Positions 28,593 to 40,575 of a stretch of DNA of 64,000 nt are shown piece by piece. The stretch is from the NCBI RefSeq assembly GCF_900590755.1, contig NZ_UUOC01000004.1, forward strand, positions 186,001-250,000, written 5' to 3'. Source of the stretch: Pseudomonas viridiflava. GTDB lineage: Bacteria > Pseudomonadota > Gammaproteobacteria > Pseudomonadales > Pseudomonadaceae. Under the pieces are notes generated by a model. That model searched no databases and had not been told where the DNA came from. It saw only the letters and a program-made list of their open reading frames with translations. The translations under genes were made by a program, and so were the position numbers. Every line of letters starts with the position of its first letter. Within the stretch, counting starts at the first letter, position 1.

Positions 28593-29858
28593 TCAGCCAT
28601 AGCGTTTTTTGGCCTCAATCGCCAATCCACTGCCAATGCTGCCGAAGATATTGCCTTCAACATGACGCGCGTTGGGCAGCATGGCCGAGACGCTGTTGCG
28701 CAGGGCCGGGATGCCGCTTGAACCACCGGTGAAGAACACCGTGTTGACCTGATCGACCCGCGCGCCAGCCTTGGTCAGCAATTCCGATACGCTGTTACGC
28801 ACGCGCTCCAGCTGCGAATCAATGGCGGCTTCGAACATTACCCGGCTCAAATCCACACTCAGCCCCGGCTCGATGCGATCCATTGGCAGGTGGCGGGTTT
28901 CGCTGTGGGTCAGTTCAATCTTGGTTTCTTCCACTTCCATGGCCAGCCAGTGCCCGGCGCGTTGTTCGATGAGCTTGAACAGACGGTCGATGCCCTGAGT
29001 GTCTTCGATGTCATAGCGCATGCTGCCCAGCGCCAGTTGCGACTTCTGGGAGTAAACCGAGTTGATGGTGTGCCAGGTCGCCAGGTTCATGTGGTGACTG
29101 GTCGGCATGTAGGCCTGACTTTTCATCCGGCTGCCGTAACCAAACAGCGGCATCACGCCTTGCAGGCTCAACTGCTTGTCGAAGTCAGTCCCGCCGATAT
29201 GTACGCCGCCGGTGGCCAGGATGTCTTCGTGACGGTCGTCATAGAAGCGACGGTCCGGGGACAGGCGCACCAGAGAAAAGTCCGACGTACCACCACCGAT
29301 GTCGACAATCAGCACCAGCTCTTCGCGGGTGATCGTGGATTCGTAGTCAAAGGCTGCTGCGATAGGCTCGTACTGGAACGAAACTTCCTTGAAACCGATC
29401 TTGCGCGCGACTTCAGCCAGGGTGTCTTCGGCTTCCTGGTCGGCGCCTATGTCGTCATCGACGAAATGCACCGGGCGGCCCAGCACCACTTCTTCGAATT
29501 CACGACCGGCATTGGCCTCGGCACGCTTCTTCAACTCGCCGATGAACAGCGCCAGCAGGTCCTTGAACGGCATGGCCGTACCGAGCACGCTGGTGTCGTG
29601 TTTGATCAGCTTGGAACCCAGCAGGCTCTTGAGCGAGCGCATCAAGCGGCCTTCGTAGCCTTCCAGGTATTCGTGCAGCGCCAGGCGACCGTAGACCGGG
29701 CGACGTTCTTCCATATTGAAGAACACCACAGAAGGCAGGGTGATCTTGCCGTCCTCCAGCTCAATCAGCGATTCCATGCCGGGGCGCAGCCAGCCGACGG
29801 TGGAATTGGACGTGCCAAAGTCGATGCCACAGGCACGGGCCGGGGATTGGTCATTCAT
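28593..29858 (-). CDS. Hsp70-family ATPase-domain protein (YegD-like)
   Basis: A 421-residue protein containing only the actin/Hsp70 ATPase fold: phosphate-1 loop CGIDFGTSNSTVGW, phosphate-2 VDIGGGTSDFSLV and adenosine motif FFTGGSSGIPALR. There is no DnaK substrate-binding domain. ATG at 29858 (MNDQSPARACG) is used; the longer frame lacks a ribosome-binding site. It is divergent from cbpA, but the chaperone role of YegD-like proteins is unproven. Confidence 0.85.
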   Translation of the reverse strand: MNDQSPARACGIDFGTSNSTVGWLRPGMESLIELEDGKITLPSVVFFNMEERRPVYGRLALHEYLEGYEGRLMRSLKSLLGSKLIKHDTSVLGTAMPFKDLLALFIGELKKRAEANAGREFEEVVLGRPVHFVDDDIGADQEAEDTLAEVARKIGFKEVSFQYEPIAAAFDYESTITREELVLIVDIGGGTSDFSLVRLSPDRRFYDDRHEDILATGGVHIGGTDFDKQLSLQGVMPLFGYGSRMKSQAYMPTSHHMNLATWHTINSVYSQKSQLALGSMRYDIEDTQGIDRLFKLIEQRAGHWLAMEVEETKIELTHSETRHLPMDRIEPGLSVDLSRVMFEAAIDSQLERVRNSVSELLTKAGARVDQVNTVFFTGGSSGIPALRNSVSAMLPNARHVEGNIFGSIGSGLAIEAKKRYG

Positions 29859-29965
29859 GTCTTTTACGTTCCAGTCAAAAAACGGCCGCGCAGTGTATGC
29901 CAGTGCACGACGGTTGCGTAGGCCAACCGTCACTTATACACAGATATCTGTATTTGCACGCCTGA

Positions 29966-29994
29966 CTTGAACTAATCGATCTGACCCCCAATCT
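29966..29994 (+). promoter_or_regulatory. Candidate heat-shock (sigma-32) promoter for cbpA
   Basis: CTTGAA, 14 bases, CCCCAATCT. The first box fits and the second approximates CCCCATNT with one extra base. It lies 160 bases before cbpA and would leave a leader of about 150 bases. Confidence 0.4.
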
Positions 29995-30155
29995 TCAGGG
30001 AATTGTCAGCAAACCGTGCCGTCGAACATTTGAGGCATCAAGTGAGCGGGTTTGGCGGCCGATACACCTCAACGTATTAGATCCAAATACCTCACATTGG
30101 AGGATGCTGTGCACAGCGCAAACGCGCGCACGGCATAACCGGGGACGAGCATTAG

Positions 30156-31094
30156 ATGGACTTCAAAGACTATTACAAGATTCTTGCGGTGGAACCGACT
30201 GCGGACGACAAGGCGATCAAGACCGCCTATCGCAAGTTGGCGCGCAAGTATCACCCGGACGTCAGCAAAGAGGCGGGCGCCGAAGACAAATTCAAAGAAG
30301 CAAGCGAAGCTTACGAAGTGCTGAGCAGCCCGGAAAAGCGTGCCGAATATGACGACATTCGCAAATACGGGCAACAGGGCCGACCGTTTCAGCCACCACC
30401 GGGCTGGCAGGGCCGTGGTGGGGCAGGCGGCTTTGGCGGTGGCGACAATGGCGACTTCTCGGATTTCTTCAGCTCGATCTTCGGTGGTCGTCAGCAGGGC
30501 GGGCGCTCTCACAACCCGGGCCGTAGAGGGCAGGACGTGGAAATGGAACTGGCGATTTTCCTTGAAGAGACACTGTCGGCCGAGTCCAAGCAGGTCAGCT
30601 TCAAGGTGCCGCAACACAATGCCGCTGGTCAGCGCGTGGCGGACATCACCAAGACCCTGAATGTCAAAATCCCTGCCGGGGTTGCCGATGGCGAGCGTAT
30701 TCGCCTCAAAGGCCAGGGCGCTCCGGGTGTGGCGGGCGGTGAAAACGGTGATTTGTACCTGATTATTCGTTTCGCGCCGCATCCGAAGTTTGATGTTGAA
30801 GGCAACGACCTGATCATCACCGTGCCGTTGGCACCGTGGGAAGTTGCATTGGGAACCAAGGTCGCGATCCCGACCCTGACCAGCAAGATCAACCTGACCA
30901 TTCGTCCTGACAGCCAGAACGGCCAGCGCTTGCGCATCAAGGGCAATGGTCTGCTGAACAAACAAGGGCAACGTGGCGATCTGTTGGCGCAGATCAAAGT
31001 GGTCATGCCGCCTTCCAACGACGCCACCAAAGAGCTGTGGAAAACGCTGGCCGACAAGGCCGCCTTCGACCCGAGGGCTCAATGGAGTAATTGA
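30156..31094 (+). CDS. cbpA: DnaJ-like co-chaperone CbpA
   Basis: A 312-residue Hsp40 of the type without a zinc finger. The J domain is about 1-70 with HPD at 33-35, followed by a Gly/Phe-rich linker (about 80-120) and two beta-sandwich substrate domains. CbpA cooperates with DnaK and also binds curved DNA. The stop overlaps the region just before cbpM, so the two form one operon. Confidence 0.93.
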   Translation: MDFKDYYKILAVEPTADDKAIKTAYRKLARKYHPDVSKEAGAEDKFKEASEAYEVLSSPEKRAEYDDIRKYGQQGRPFQPPPGWQGRGGAGGFGGGDNGDFSDFFSSIFGGRQQGGRSHNPGRRGQDVEMELAIFLEETLSAESKQVSFKVPQHNAAGQRVADITKTLNVKIPAGVADGERIRLKGQGAPGVAGGENGDLYLIIRFAPHPKFDVEGNDLIITVPLAPWEVALGTKVAIPTLTSKINLTIRPDSQNGQRLRIKGNGLLNKQGQRGDLLAQIKVVMPPSNDATKELWKTLADKAAFDPRAQWSN

Positions 31095-31096
31095 TC

Positions 31097-31399
31097 ATGA
31101 CCACTGTGGTCGTAGAACTGGATATGAAGCAATTCTGTCAGGTGTCCGACATGTCGGCCGCCTACGTGATCGAAATCGTCGAACACGGCATTCTCGAACC
31201 TCAGGGGCGCAAGCCCGAAGAGTGGTTGTTCGATGATCACGCCCTGATCACCGCCCGCCGCGCCGCCCGGCTGCAGCGGGAGCTGGCACTGGAGTGGGAA
31301 GGTGTCGCCCTGGCGCTGGACTTGCTCGATGAACTGGACCAGGTACGCGCTGAAAACCGCATGCTCAAGCAGCGGTTGGGGCGGTTTTTGGCGGGGTGA
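31097..31399 (+). CDS. cbpM: CbpA modulator CbpM
   Basis: A 100-residue MerR-like helical protein that binds the CbpA J domain and inhibits its activity. FCQVSDMSAAYVIEIVEHGILEP and the C-terminal coiled segment fit CbpM. ATG 31097 is used rather than a TTG six bases earlier; GGAG is placed before it. Confidence 0.9.
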   Translation: MTTVVVELDMKQFCQVSDMSAAYVIEIVEHGILEPQGRKPEEWLFDDHALITARRAARLQRELALEWEGVALALDLLDELDQVRAENRMLKQRLGRFLAG

Positions 31400-31427
31400 T
31401 GATCGTTTGGATGGTGAGAGGTCAAAT

Positions 31428-31517
31428 GTGGGACCGGCTTTAGCCGGGAAGACGGGATGACTGTGGATACAGATCTAGCGCCGGTACTGGCCTCTTCCCG
31501 GCTAAAGCCGGTCCCAC
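31428..31517. repeat. REP inverted pair, family A (90 bp)
   Basis: Family A arms at the end of the cbpA-cbpM operon, between it and the convergent histidine kinase gene. Exactly 90 bp. Confidence 0.9.
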
Positions 31518-31530
31518 GACGGAAACGCTG

Positions 31531-32664
31531 CTAAACGCTCTTGGGCAACACCACCGTAAACGTCGTCCCATCCCCCACATTCGAGGTCACGGTGATGCTG
31601 CCGCCGTGGGCGTTGACCACTTCCTTGACGATGAACAGCCCCAGGCCAAGGCTGGTGGAAGGGCCGTGGGGTGTTACGCCCTCGGTGATGCTGCGCACCA
31701 GCGGATCAAAGATGCTGCCAATGGCATCTTCGGAAATCGGATCACCCAGGTTATGCACGATCAACTGCACGTGATCCTGTTCGCCACTGACCTTGATGAA
31801 GATTTCCTGCCCCGCGACGCCGTGTTGCAGGGCGTTGCCGATCAGGTTCTGCAGCAACTGATCAATGCGGCCACGATCCCACAGCCCCACGGTGTCACCT
31901 TCAATCTCCACCCGTGGATTGGATTCAGGCTGACCGGCGCAGGCTTCGGCGACGGCTTCCTTGCAGGCGATTGCCAGGTCCATGCGCTTGCGATCAACCG
32001 GCAGGCTGGCGCCCAGACGGCTGCGCACGAATTCCAGCAGATCGCTGACCATCGCGCCCATGTGCCGAGTGCTGCTTTTGATTCGCGACACATAGCCCTG
32101 GGATTTCGCATCCAGCTCGGTCTTGCGCGCCAGCAGGTCGGCGGACATGCTCACCGCCTGTAACGGGGCGCGCAAATCATGGCCGAGGATCGCCAGAAAT
32201 ATATCCCGCGAGCGCTCAACCTGTTCGGCATACGCGGCAGTGGACTCGGCCAGTGCTTCGTCGATGGCTTCGTTGAAACGGATCATGTCGGTGAAGTAAG
32301 CCAGGTCCGGCGTTGTCAGGCTTTCAACCCAAAGGCGGATAACGCTGGCGCGCAGGTGACGGAATTCAGACGTCATTTGCACCAGGTCAAAGCCGACGAG
32401 ATGTCGCAGTTCACCATGGCTGGCAGCGGCCACGTCCAGACTTGGGGTTTTCTGCAGGTCTGCGCCTTGGGACTTGGCCTTCTGCTCGCTTTTGCTCTGC
32501 GCGGTGTTCATGTCCCGTGCAGCGGCCAGCAGAATCTCTTTGGAGTGGTCGCGCAGCTCGACGCTGTTCATGGAGTCAGCGGCGGGTTTGATGGTTTTGG
32601 CGAAGCTTTCCCACTCGTCGACGATGCGATCTACATGAGCAACGATGAAGTCCGAGAGACGCAT
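31531..32664 (-). CDS. Sensor histidine kinase with RsbRD-like N-terminus
   Basis: A 377-residue soluble kinase. Residues 1-145 form an all-helical domain similar to RsbRD N-terminal sensors; His162 lies in the phosphoacceptor motif FLAILGHDLRAPL. The ATPase domain has NLIGNALQHG (N box) and GLGLGLFIVKEVV (G2). No membrane segment and no receiver domain are present, and no response-regulator gene is adjacent, so it is an orphan cytoplasmic kinase. The signal is unknown. Confidence 0.85.
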   Translation of the reverse strand: MRLSDFIVAHVDRIVDEWESFAKTIKPAADSMNSVELRDHSKEILLAAARDMNTAQSKSEQKAKSQGADLQKTPSLDVAAASHGELRHLVGFDLVQMTSEFRHLRASVIRLWVESLTTPDLAYFTDMIRFNEAIDEALAESTAAYAEQVERSRDIFLAILGHDLRAPLQAVSMSADLLARKTELDAKSQGYVSRIKSSTRHMGAMVSDLLEFVRSRLGASLPVDRKRMDLAIACKEAVAEACAGQPESNPRVEIEGDTVGLWDRGRIDQLLQNLIGNALQHGVAGQEIFIKVSGEQDHVQLIVHNLGDPISEDAIGSIFDPLVRSITEGVTPHGPSTSLGLGLFIVKEVVNAHGGSITVTSNVGDGTTFTVVLPKSV

Positions 32665-32830
32665 GACCGGTTACCTTGCTGCGGGAGCTTTAACTGAGAT
32701 GGCGCATCTTACAGCCTTTGTCTTGAAGGTTTCGAGGCTGTGATCAACGGGTACTGTCATTTCTGTCAGTAGACGACCGAAAAGTGCGGGCGTAGGTTGG
32801 TCTGCGGGGGATAACCTCTGGAGAACCATC

Positions 32831-33172
32831 ATGTCAAAGGCAGACTTCGAACAATTTGTTGAAACTCAAATCAATCAGGCGGCCCAAGCCATCGTCACCA
32901 GAAAAAGCAACAAGCTTGACGATGTCGGTTTCGGAAAACTTGGCTTTTACCTTGCAGTGCGCCGAGCGTTGAGTGGCACGCCCAGTTCGGAAGACCTAGG
33001 GCTTCTGGATGCAGTAAACGATTCTCTTCAGGCGCTAGGGTTGCTGGGCCGCGGTGGCACTTTTCTAGGTACCCTCAAGCAGAAGGATCCGAGCAAAAGT
33101 CCCAGCGTGGAGAACAGCGATGCAACTAACAGCACCCCGGTACCGAGGCCTTCGGAGGAAAGCCCCGGCTGA
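32831..33172 (+). CDS. Unrecognised small protein
   Basis: A 113-residue protein with a probably folded N-terminal part (about 1-80) and a Ser/Pro-rich, disordered tail. CTCTGGAG lies six bases before the ATG. It is convergent with ureC and ends four bases from it. I do not recognise the family. Codon use is less GC-rich than in its neighbours, so a lineage-specific gene is possible. Confidence 0.6.
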   Translation: MSKADFEQFVETQINQAAQAIVTRKSNKLDDVGFGKLGFYLAVRRALSGTPSSEDLGLLDAVNDSLQALGLLGRGGTFLGTLKQKDPSKSPSVENSDATNSTPVPRPSEESPG

Positions 33173-33175
33173 GGA

Positions 33176-34876
33176 TCAGAACAGAAAATACCGCTGCGCC
33201 ATGGGCAACACATCCGCCGGTTCACACCAGAGCAGTACGCCGTCGGCTTTGACTTGGTAGGTCTGTGGGTCGACATCGATGTTGGGTAGGTAGTCGTTGT
33301 GGATCAGGTCTTTTTTCTGCACGTTGCGGCAGCCTTTGACCACGCTGATGGTCTTTTTCAGCCCCAGTGACTCCGGCACGCCGGCATCGAACGCTGCCTG
33401 GCTGATGAACGTCAGGCTGGTGGCGTGCAGCGAGCTGCCGTAGCTGGCGAACATCGGGCGGTAGTGCACCGGTTGCGGTGTCGGGATCGAGGCGTTGGCA
33501 TCGCCCATCAGGCTGGCCGCGATGGCGCCGCCCTTGAGGATCAGGGTCGGTTTGACGCCGAAGAACGCCGGGCGCCAGAGCACCAGATCCGCCCATTTGC
33601 CGACTTCCACCGAACCCACTTCATGGCTGATGCCGTGGGTGATGGCCGGGTTGATGGTGTATTTGGCGATGTAACGCTTGGCGCGGAAGTTGTCGTTGCC
33701 GGGGCCGTCTTCAGCCAGGGGGCCACGCTGCTTTTTCATTTTGTCGGCGGTCTGCCAGGTGCGCATGATCACTTCGCCTACCCGGCCCATGGCCTGGCTG
33801 TCGGAGCTGAGCATGGAGAACGCACCGAGGTCGTGAAGGATGTCTTCAGCGGCGATGGTTTCTCGACGGATGCGGCTTTCGGCGAAGGCCACGTCTTCGG
33901 CGATGCTTGGGTCCAGGTGATGGCAGACCATCAGCATGTCCAGGTGTTCGTCGATGGTATTGCGGGTGAATGGCCGAGTCGGGTTGGTGGAGCTGGGCAG
34001 CACGTTCGGGAAGCCGCAGGCCTTGATGATGTCCGGCGCATGACCGCCGCCCGCACCTTCGGTGTGATAGGTGTGGATGGTGCGATTCTTGAACGCTGCC
34101 AGGGTGGTTTCGACGAAGCCGGACTCGTTCAGGGTGTCGGTGTGAATCGCCACCTGCACGTCGTAGTCGTCAGCGACGCTCAGGCAGTTGTCGATGGCGG
34201 CGGGAGTGGTGCCCCAGTCTTCGTGGAGCTTGAGGCCGATGGCACCGGCTTTGACCTGCTCGATCAACGGGCCGGGCAGGCTGACGTTGCCCTTGCCGGT
34301 GAAGCCAATGTTCATCGGGAACGAATCAGCCGCCTGGAGCATGCGCGCCATGTGCCACGGACCTGGGGTCACGGTGGTCGCGTTGGTGCCGGTCGCCGGG
34401 CCAGTGCCGCCGCCAATCATGGTGGTGACGCCGCTCATCAGCGCTTCTTCGATCTGCTGTGGGCAGATGAAGTGAATGTGGGTGTCGACGCCGCCCGCGG
34501 TGAGGATCATGCCTTCGCCAGCGATGATTTCAGTGGCTGCACCGATGGCGATGGTGACGTCCGGCTGGATGTCTGGGTTACCGGCCTTGCCGATGGCGGC
34601 GATGCGGCCGTTCTTGATGCCGACGTCGGCTTTGACGATGCCCCAGTGGTCAACGATCAGCGCGTTGGTGATCAGCGTGTCGACCACTTCGGCAGCCATC
34701 AACTGACCCTGGCCCATGCCATCGCGGATGACCTTGCCACCGCCGAACTTCACTTCTTCACCGTAGGTGGTGAAGTCCTTCTCGACCTCGATCCACAACT
34801 CGGTATCGGCCAACCGCACACGGTCGCCCACGGTGGGGCCGAACATATCGGCATAGGCTTGTTTGGAAATCTTCAT
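33176..34876 (-). CDS. ureC: Urease alpha subunit
   Basis: Catalytic subunit, 566 residues. All nickel ligands and catalytic residues are visible: His133 and His135 (DTHIH), carbamylated Lys216 (GLKLHE), His245, His271, the flap His319/His320 ([16 protein letters not shown]) and Asp359. It hydrolyses urea to ammonia and carbamate. It is the last gene of the urt-ure block, separated from ureB by a family D REP pair. Confidence 0.98.
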   Translation of the reverse strand: MKISKQAYADMFGPTVGDRVRLADTELWIEVEKDFTTYGEEVKFGGGKVIRDGMGQGQLMAAEVVDTLITNALIVDHWGIVKADVGIKNGRIAAIGKAGNPDIQPDVTIAIGAATEIIAGEGMILTAGGVDTHIHFICPQQIEEALMSGVTTMIGGGTGPATGTNATTVTPGPWHMARMLQAADSFPMNIGFTGKGNVSLPGPLIEQVKAGAIGLKLHEDWGTTPAAIDNCLSVADDYDVQVAIHTDTLNESGFVETTLAAFKNRTIHTYHTEGAGGGHAPDIIKACGFPNVLPSSTNPTRPFTRNTIDEHLDMLMVCHHLDPSIAEDVAFAESRIRRETIAAEDILHDLGAFSMLSSDSQAMGRVGEVIMRTWQTADKMKKQRGPLAEDGPGNDNFRAKRYIAKYTINPAITHGISHEVGSVEVGKWADLVLWRPAFFGVKPTLILKGGAIAASLMGDANASIPTPQPVHYRPMFASYGSSLHATSLTFISQAAFDAGVPESLGLKKTISVVKGCRNVQKKDLIHNDYLPNIDVDPQTYQVKADGVLLWCEPADVLPMAQRYFLF

Positions 34877-34920
34877 GGCGATTCCTTGAATTCAAAAAAT
34901 ATGTCTGAGCAGGCGCTGAT

Positions 34921-35031
34921 CTGTAGGAGTGAGCTTGCTCGCGATAAAGTCGGTACGACTTTCCAGCAGCGGTGTGTTCACTGATATTGCGACTGCTGCG
35001 CAGCCGATCGCGAGCAAGCTCACTCCTACAG
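34921..35031. repeat. REP-like inverted pair, family D, inside the urease operon
   Basis: CTGTAGGAGTGAGCTTGCTC and its reverse complement enclose about 65 bases between ureB and ureC. The hairpin could uncouple expression of the two subunits. Confidence 0.9.
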
Positions 35032-35049
35032 GGCGCGGGGGGGCGGGGA

Positions 35050-35894
<845 letters not shown>

Positions 35895-35911
35895 TCAGTG
35901 GATGCTCTCGG

Positions 35912-36451
35912 TTATTTAGCCGGTGCTTGTGACGGTGGCGCCGATGCTCCGGGCGACAGGTCCAGTTGCATGAACGTCAGGTCCAGCCAGCGTCCGAATT
36001 TGGTGCCCACTTGTGGCATAGCGCCGGTGGTGATGAAGCCTAGTCGCTCATGCAAACCGATGGAGGCTGCGTTGCCGCTTTCGATAGCCGCCACCATCAT
36101 GTGTTTGTCGCACAGCCGGGCACGGTCGATCAGCGCTTTCATCAGCTTGGGGCCCAGGCCTTTGCCGCGCTGGTCGGCGCGCACGTAAACAGAATGCTCC
36201 ACGGTGTGACGGAAACCTTCAAAGGGCCTCCAGTCGCCGAAGGACGAATAACCCACCACCTGTTGCTCATCATCGATGGCTACCAGAATCGGATAGCCCT
36301 GGGTCTGGCGCGCATTGAACCAGGCCTGACGGTTGGCCAGGTCAACCGGTTGCTCGTTCCAGATCGCGGTGGTGTTGAGCACGGCGTCGTTGTAGATCGC
36401 CAGAATGCCTGGCAGATCGGCGGGCAGCGCGTCGCGAATCGAATTAGTCAT
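35912..36451 (-). CDS. GNAT acetyltransferase, phosphinothricin/methionine sulfoximine type
   Basis: A 179-residue enzyme whose sequence (IYNDAVLNTTAIWNEQPVD, VEHSVYVRADQRGKGLGPKL, GFITTGAMPQVGTKFGRWLD) places it with acetyltransferases acting on methionine sulfoximine, methionine sulfone or phosphinothricin. It corresponds from memory to P. aeruginosa PA4866, in the same place between ureA and ureB. ATG 36451 is used; an in-frame GTG four codons earlier is weaker. It may protect glutamine synthetase, consistent with nitrogen context. Confidence 0.85.
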   Translation of the reverse strand: MTNSIRDALPADLPGILAIYNDAVLNTTAIWNEQPVDLANRQAWFNARQTQGYPILVAIDDEQQVVGYSSFGDWRPFEGFRHTVEHSVYVRADQRGKGLGPKLMKALIDRARLCDKHMMVAAIESGNAASIGLHERLGFITTGAMPQVGTKFGRWLDLTFMQLDLSPGASAPPSQAPAK

Positions 36452-36481
36452 GTTCGTTTCCACAGTCTTGTTAGATGCAGG

Positions 36482-36784
36482 TCAGGCAATCGGCTGATGC
36501 ACAGTGACCAGCTTGGTGCCGTCCGGGAAGGTCGCTTCGACCTGAATCTCCGGGATCATTTCCGGGATGCCTTCCATGACTTGTTCACGGCTCAGCAGCG
36601 TGGTGCCGTAATGCATCAGGTCGGCCACGGTCTGTCCGTCTCGCGCGCCTTCCAGCAGCGCCGCCGAGATATAGGCCATGGCCTCTGGATAATTGAGCTT
36701 CACACCCCGGGCCAGACGCCTTTCGGCAACCAGGCCAGCGGTGAAAATCAGCATCTTGTCTTTTTCGCGTGGGGTCAGGTCCAT
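36482..36784 (-). CDS. ureA: Urease gamma subunit
   Basis: Structural subunit, exactly 100 residues, starting [20 protein letters not shown] with [13 protein letters not shown] longer open frame reads into the REP at 36812, but the ATG at 36784 matches all family members. Confidence 0.97.
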   Translation of the reverse strand: MDLTPREKDKMLIFTAGLVAERRLARGVKLNYPEAMAYISAALLEGARDGQTVADLMHYGTTLLSREQVMEGIPEMIPEIQVEATFPDGTKLVTVHQPIA

Positions 36785-36811
36785 GTTTAGTCCATATAAG
36801 CGATGAGTTAC

Positions 36812-36923
36812 CTGTAGGAGTGAGCTTGCTCGCGATCGGCTGCGAAGCAGTCGCAAAAAATGGTGAACACACCATTGCAGGAAAGTCGTTCCGACTTTAT
36901 CGCGAGCAAGCTCACTCCTACAG
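36812..36923. repeat. REP-like inverted pair, family D
   Basis: CTGTAGGAGTGAGCTTGCTC and its reverse complement between ureD and ureA; similar to the copy between ureB and ureC, but with inverted central parts. Confidence 0.9.
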
Positions 36924-36937
36924 AAAAAATGTGGCTG

Positions 36938-37777
36938 TCAGGTACTCCAGATTCTTGGTGCCACTGCTTCGCGGCCAAGCAGCGCCGGGCGCAGCAGTTT
37001 CCATAATTCGATCATCCAGCCCCGGGCATGCAGCGCCTCATCCGCTAAACAGCGTGCCACCAGCAAGCCGGGTAATTGAGTCAGATCGCCGTGCACGGCA
37101 CTGGGCAGCGAGCGACAGGCTTCGAGCAATTCGCTGCCCACATCGCCGGTTACCAGCAGCGTGCCAAATACCGTTTTGCCATTCAGGCCAATGGGCGAAT
37201 CCAGCAAGCCGTCGCCACCGATGATGCGTTGCCGCTCATGCCACAGCAGTTGGCCGTCCCGGCGAATATCCAGATGCGACTGAAAATGCCCGCGCTCGAA
37301 ACGCTCGCCGCTCGCCGGTCTGCCCAGCGCCACGACGTCCCAGTAAAACAGCTTCGCATCGCCTTGCAGCTCGATGCGGGTGGTCAGTTCAGCCTGGGCG
37401 GCGCTGAACACGATGGTCTCTTGGGGCAGCCATTCCAGGGTCGCGCCGGGTGCCACTTTCAGATCGAGCTGTTGATAAGCCGAACCGGCCGCGCGATACC
37501 ACTTGGCCGCGCCGGGGCTGGTCAGTTGTGCCCAGGCATCGGGGCCGACGCTGGCGCTGATGTCCAGTCGGTCGCCACCGGCAATACCACCCGGCGGGTG
37601 AACGATGATGTGCTGGCAGACTTGCGGGCCTTCGGCGTACAGATGCTTTTGCACCCGCAGCGGGCCTTTGTGCCTGCGCTGAGTTGGCCGCGTGGTATCA
37701 CCAAAACGCCCATAGCCCAGCTCCAGCTCGGCATGCCAGCTGGGGGTGAACAACGCGGTGTGGGCGGGCAGATTCAT
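36938..37777 (-). CDS. ureD: Urease accessory protein UreD
   Basis: A 279-residue maturation factor that binds apo-urease and recruits UreF and UreG. Typical segments are [22 protein letters not shown] (shortened here) and [10 protein letters not shown]. It starts 48 bases after urtE. Confidence 0.94.
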   Translation of the reverse strand: MNLPAHTALFTPSWHAELELGYGRFGDTTRPTQRRHKGPLRVQKHLYAEGPQVCQHIIVHPPGGIAGGDRLDISASVGPDAWAQLTSPGAAKWYRAAGSAYQQLDLKVAPGATLEWLPQETIVFSAAQAELTTRIELQGDAKLFYWDVVALGRPASGERFERGHFQSHLDIRRDGQLLWHERQRIIGGDGLLDSPIGLNGKTVFGTLLVTGDVGSELLEACRSLPSAVHGDLTQLPGLLVARCLADEALHARGWMIELWKLLRPALLGREAVAPRIWST

Positions 37778-37825
37778 TGTGCGACGATCCTGATTCGTTG
37801 GTTGAGCACCTTAACGGAATACATA

Positions 37826-38524
37826 TCAGATGGTCACCAGACCACGTACGCCTTCGGCTTCCATATTCTCGCCACGGCCCTGCTGGACGATCTCGCCACG
37901 GGACATCACCAGATACTGATCGGCCAGCTCGGCGGCAAAGTCGTAGAACTGTTCAACCAGCAGAATGGCCATATCGCCGCGTTCCGCGAGCTTCTTGATC
38001 ACAGCGCCGATTTCCTTGATCACCGACGGCTGAATGCCTTCGGTCGGCTCGTCCAAGATCAACAGGCGCGGGCGGCTGGCCAGGGCGCGACCAATCGCCA
38101 GTTGCTGTTGCTGACCGCCGGACAAGTCACCGCCGCGTCGATGTTTCATTTGCAGCAAAACCGGGAACAACTCGTAGATGAACGCGGGTACTTCCTTGGC
38201 TTCTGAACCGGGAAAACGCGACAGCCCCATGAGCAGATTTTCTTCCACTGTCAGCCGCCCGAAGATCTCACGGCCCTGAGGCACGTAAGCGATCCCCGAA
38301 TGCACCCGTTGATGGGGTTTGAATCCGGTAATGGTCTTGCCTTCCCACTGCACCGCGCCCTCTTTGGCAGGCAGCAGGCCCATGAGCACTTTGAGCAAGG
38401 TGGTTTTGCCCACGCCGTTACGGCCCAGCAGGCACGTCACTTCGCCGACCTTCACCTCAAAGGAAAGACCGCGCAGGATGTGGCTGCCGCCGTAGTATTG
38501 ATGAAGTTTGCTAACGTGCAGCAT
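37826..38524 (-). CDS. urtE: Urea ABC transporter ATPase UrtE
   Basis: ATPase of 232 residues, LivF-like: Walker A GRNGVGKT, signature DLSGGQQQQLAIGRAL, Walker B LLILDEPTEGIQP. GAGGAATTC precedes the ATG at 38524, and the earlier in-frame start lies in the family F repeat. It energises urea uptake together with UrtD. Confidence 0.94.
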   Translation of the reverse strand: MLHVSKLHQYYGGSHILRGLSFEVKVGEVTCLLGRNGVGKTTLLKVLMGLLPAKEGAVQWEGKTITGFKPHQRVHSGIAYVPQGREIFGRLTVEENLLMGLSRFPGSEAKEVPAFIYELFPVLLQMKHRRGGDLSGGQQQQLAIGRALASRPRLLILDEPTEGIQPSVIKEIGAVIKKLAERGDMAILLVEQFYDFAAELADQYLVMSRGEIVQQGRGENMEAEGVRGLVTI

Positions 38525-38542
38525 TTGAATTCCTCGATTCAT

Positions 38543-38634
38543 CAGCTTCAAGCGGCAAGCTTCAAGCTTCAAGAAAAAGCAGGTTTTGCGTTCGCTTCTA
38601 GCTTGTCGCTTGCAGCTAGAAGCTTGCAGCTGGG
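38543..38634. repeat. Inverted repeat, family F, inside the urt operon
   Basis: Several CAAGCTTC/GCAAGCTTCAAG runs and their complements (TTGCAGCTAGAAGCTTGCAG) fill the gap between urtD and urtE. Related to the unit at 28519. Confidence 0.7.
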
Positions 38635-38638
38635 CGCT

Positions 38639-39495
<857 letters not shown>

Positions 39496-39499
<4 letters not shown>

Positions 39500-40575
39500 T
39501 GTTCGCTCCTCTTCTTGAGCAAACCGATCACGCCTTTAGGCAGGTACAGCGTGACGATGATGAACAGCGCGCCGAGGAAGAACAGCCAGTATTCCGGGAA
39601 GGCCACGGTGAACCAGCTCTTCATGCCATTCACCACACCCGCGCCCAGCAGCGGACCGATCAGCGTCCCGCGCCCACCCAGGGCGACCCATACAGCGGCT
39701 TCGATGGAGTTGGTCGGCGACATTTCGCTGGGGTTGATGATGCCCACTTGCGGCACATACAACGCACCCGCCAAACCACACAGCACCGCGCTCAGCACCC
39801 AGACAAACAGTTTGAAGCCCCGTGGATCGTAGCCACAGAACATGAGGCGGTTTTCCGCGTCGCGCAGGGCGGTCAACACCCGGCCGAATTTGCTCTGGGC
39901 CAGACGCCAGCCGATATACAGGCTGGCCACCAGCAGAATCACCGTGGCCAGGAACAGCGTGGCCCGAGTGCCTTGCGAACTGATGCTGAACCCCAGAATG
40001 CTGCGGAAGTTGGTGAAGCCGTTATTGCCGCCAAACCCGGTCTCGTTGCGGAAGAACAGCAGCATGCCAGCGAAGGTCAGGGCCTGGGTCATGATCGAGA
40101 AATACACGCCCTTGATCCGCGAGCGGAAGGCGAAGAAGCCGAACACCAGCGCCAGCAAACCGGGGGCCAGCACTACCAGACACATCGCCCACAGGAAGTT
40201 ATCGGTGCCCGCCCAGTACCAGGGCATTTCGGTCCACGACAGAAAGGTCATGAACGCGGGCAAGCCATCGCCAGCGGCCTGACGCATCAGGTACATGCCC
40301 ATGGCGTAGCCACCCAGGGCGAAGAACAGGCCGTGGCCCAGCGACAGCAGGCCGGCGTAACCCCAGACCAGATCCAGCGCCAGGGCGACGATGGCGTAAC
40401 AGAGAATCTTGCCTACCAAAGTCAGGGTGTAGGCCGACACCTGAAAGCTGTTGTCGGCAGGCAGCAAGGACAACAGCGGCATTGCCAGCAAGATCGCGAG
40501 CACGATCACGCCCACCGCCGCCGTGCCTTTGGGGCCGATTTTTTGTGCAGCGGTGACCATCAAGGGTTGGTTCAT
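39496..40575 (-). CDS. urtC: Urea ABC transporter permease UrtC
   Basis: A 359-residue LivM-like permease with about nine membrane segments (LALDLVWGYAGLLSLGHGLFFALG is characteristic). It overlaps urtB by one base (TGATG) and urtD by four, indicating tight coupling. Confidence 0.94.

Noticed and set aside
33425..34984. A 519-codon open frame on the plus strand
   Set aside because: It is entirely opposite ureC, has no family resemblance and no ribosome-binding site. High GC makes long antisense frames common; similar ones lie opposite urtA, urtC and ureD.
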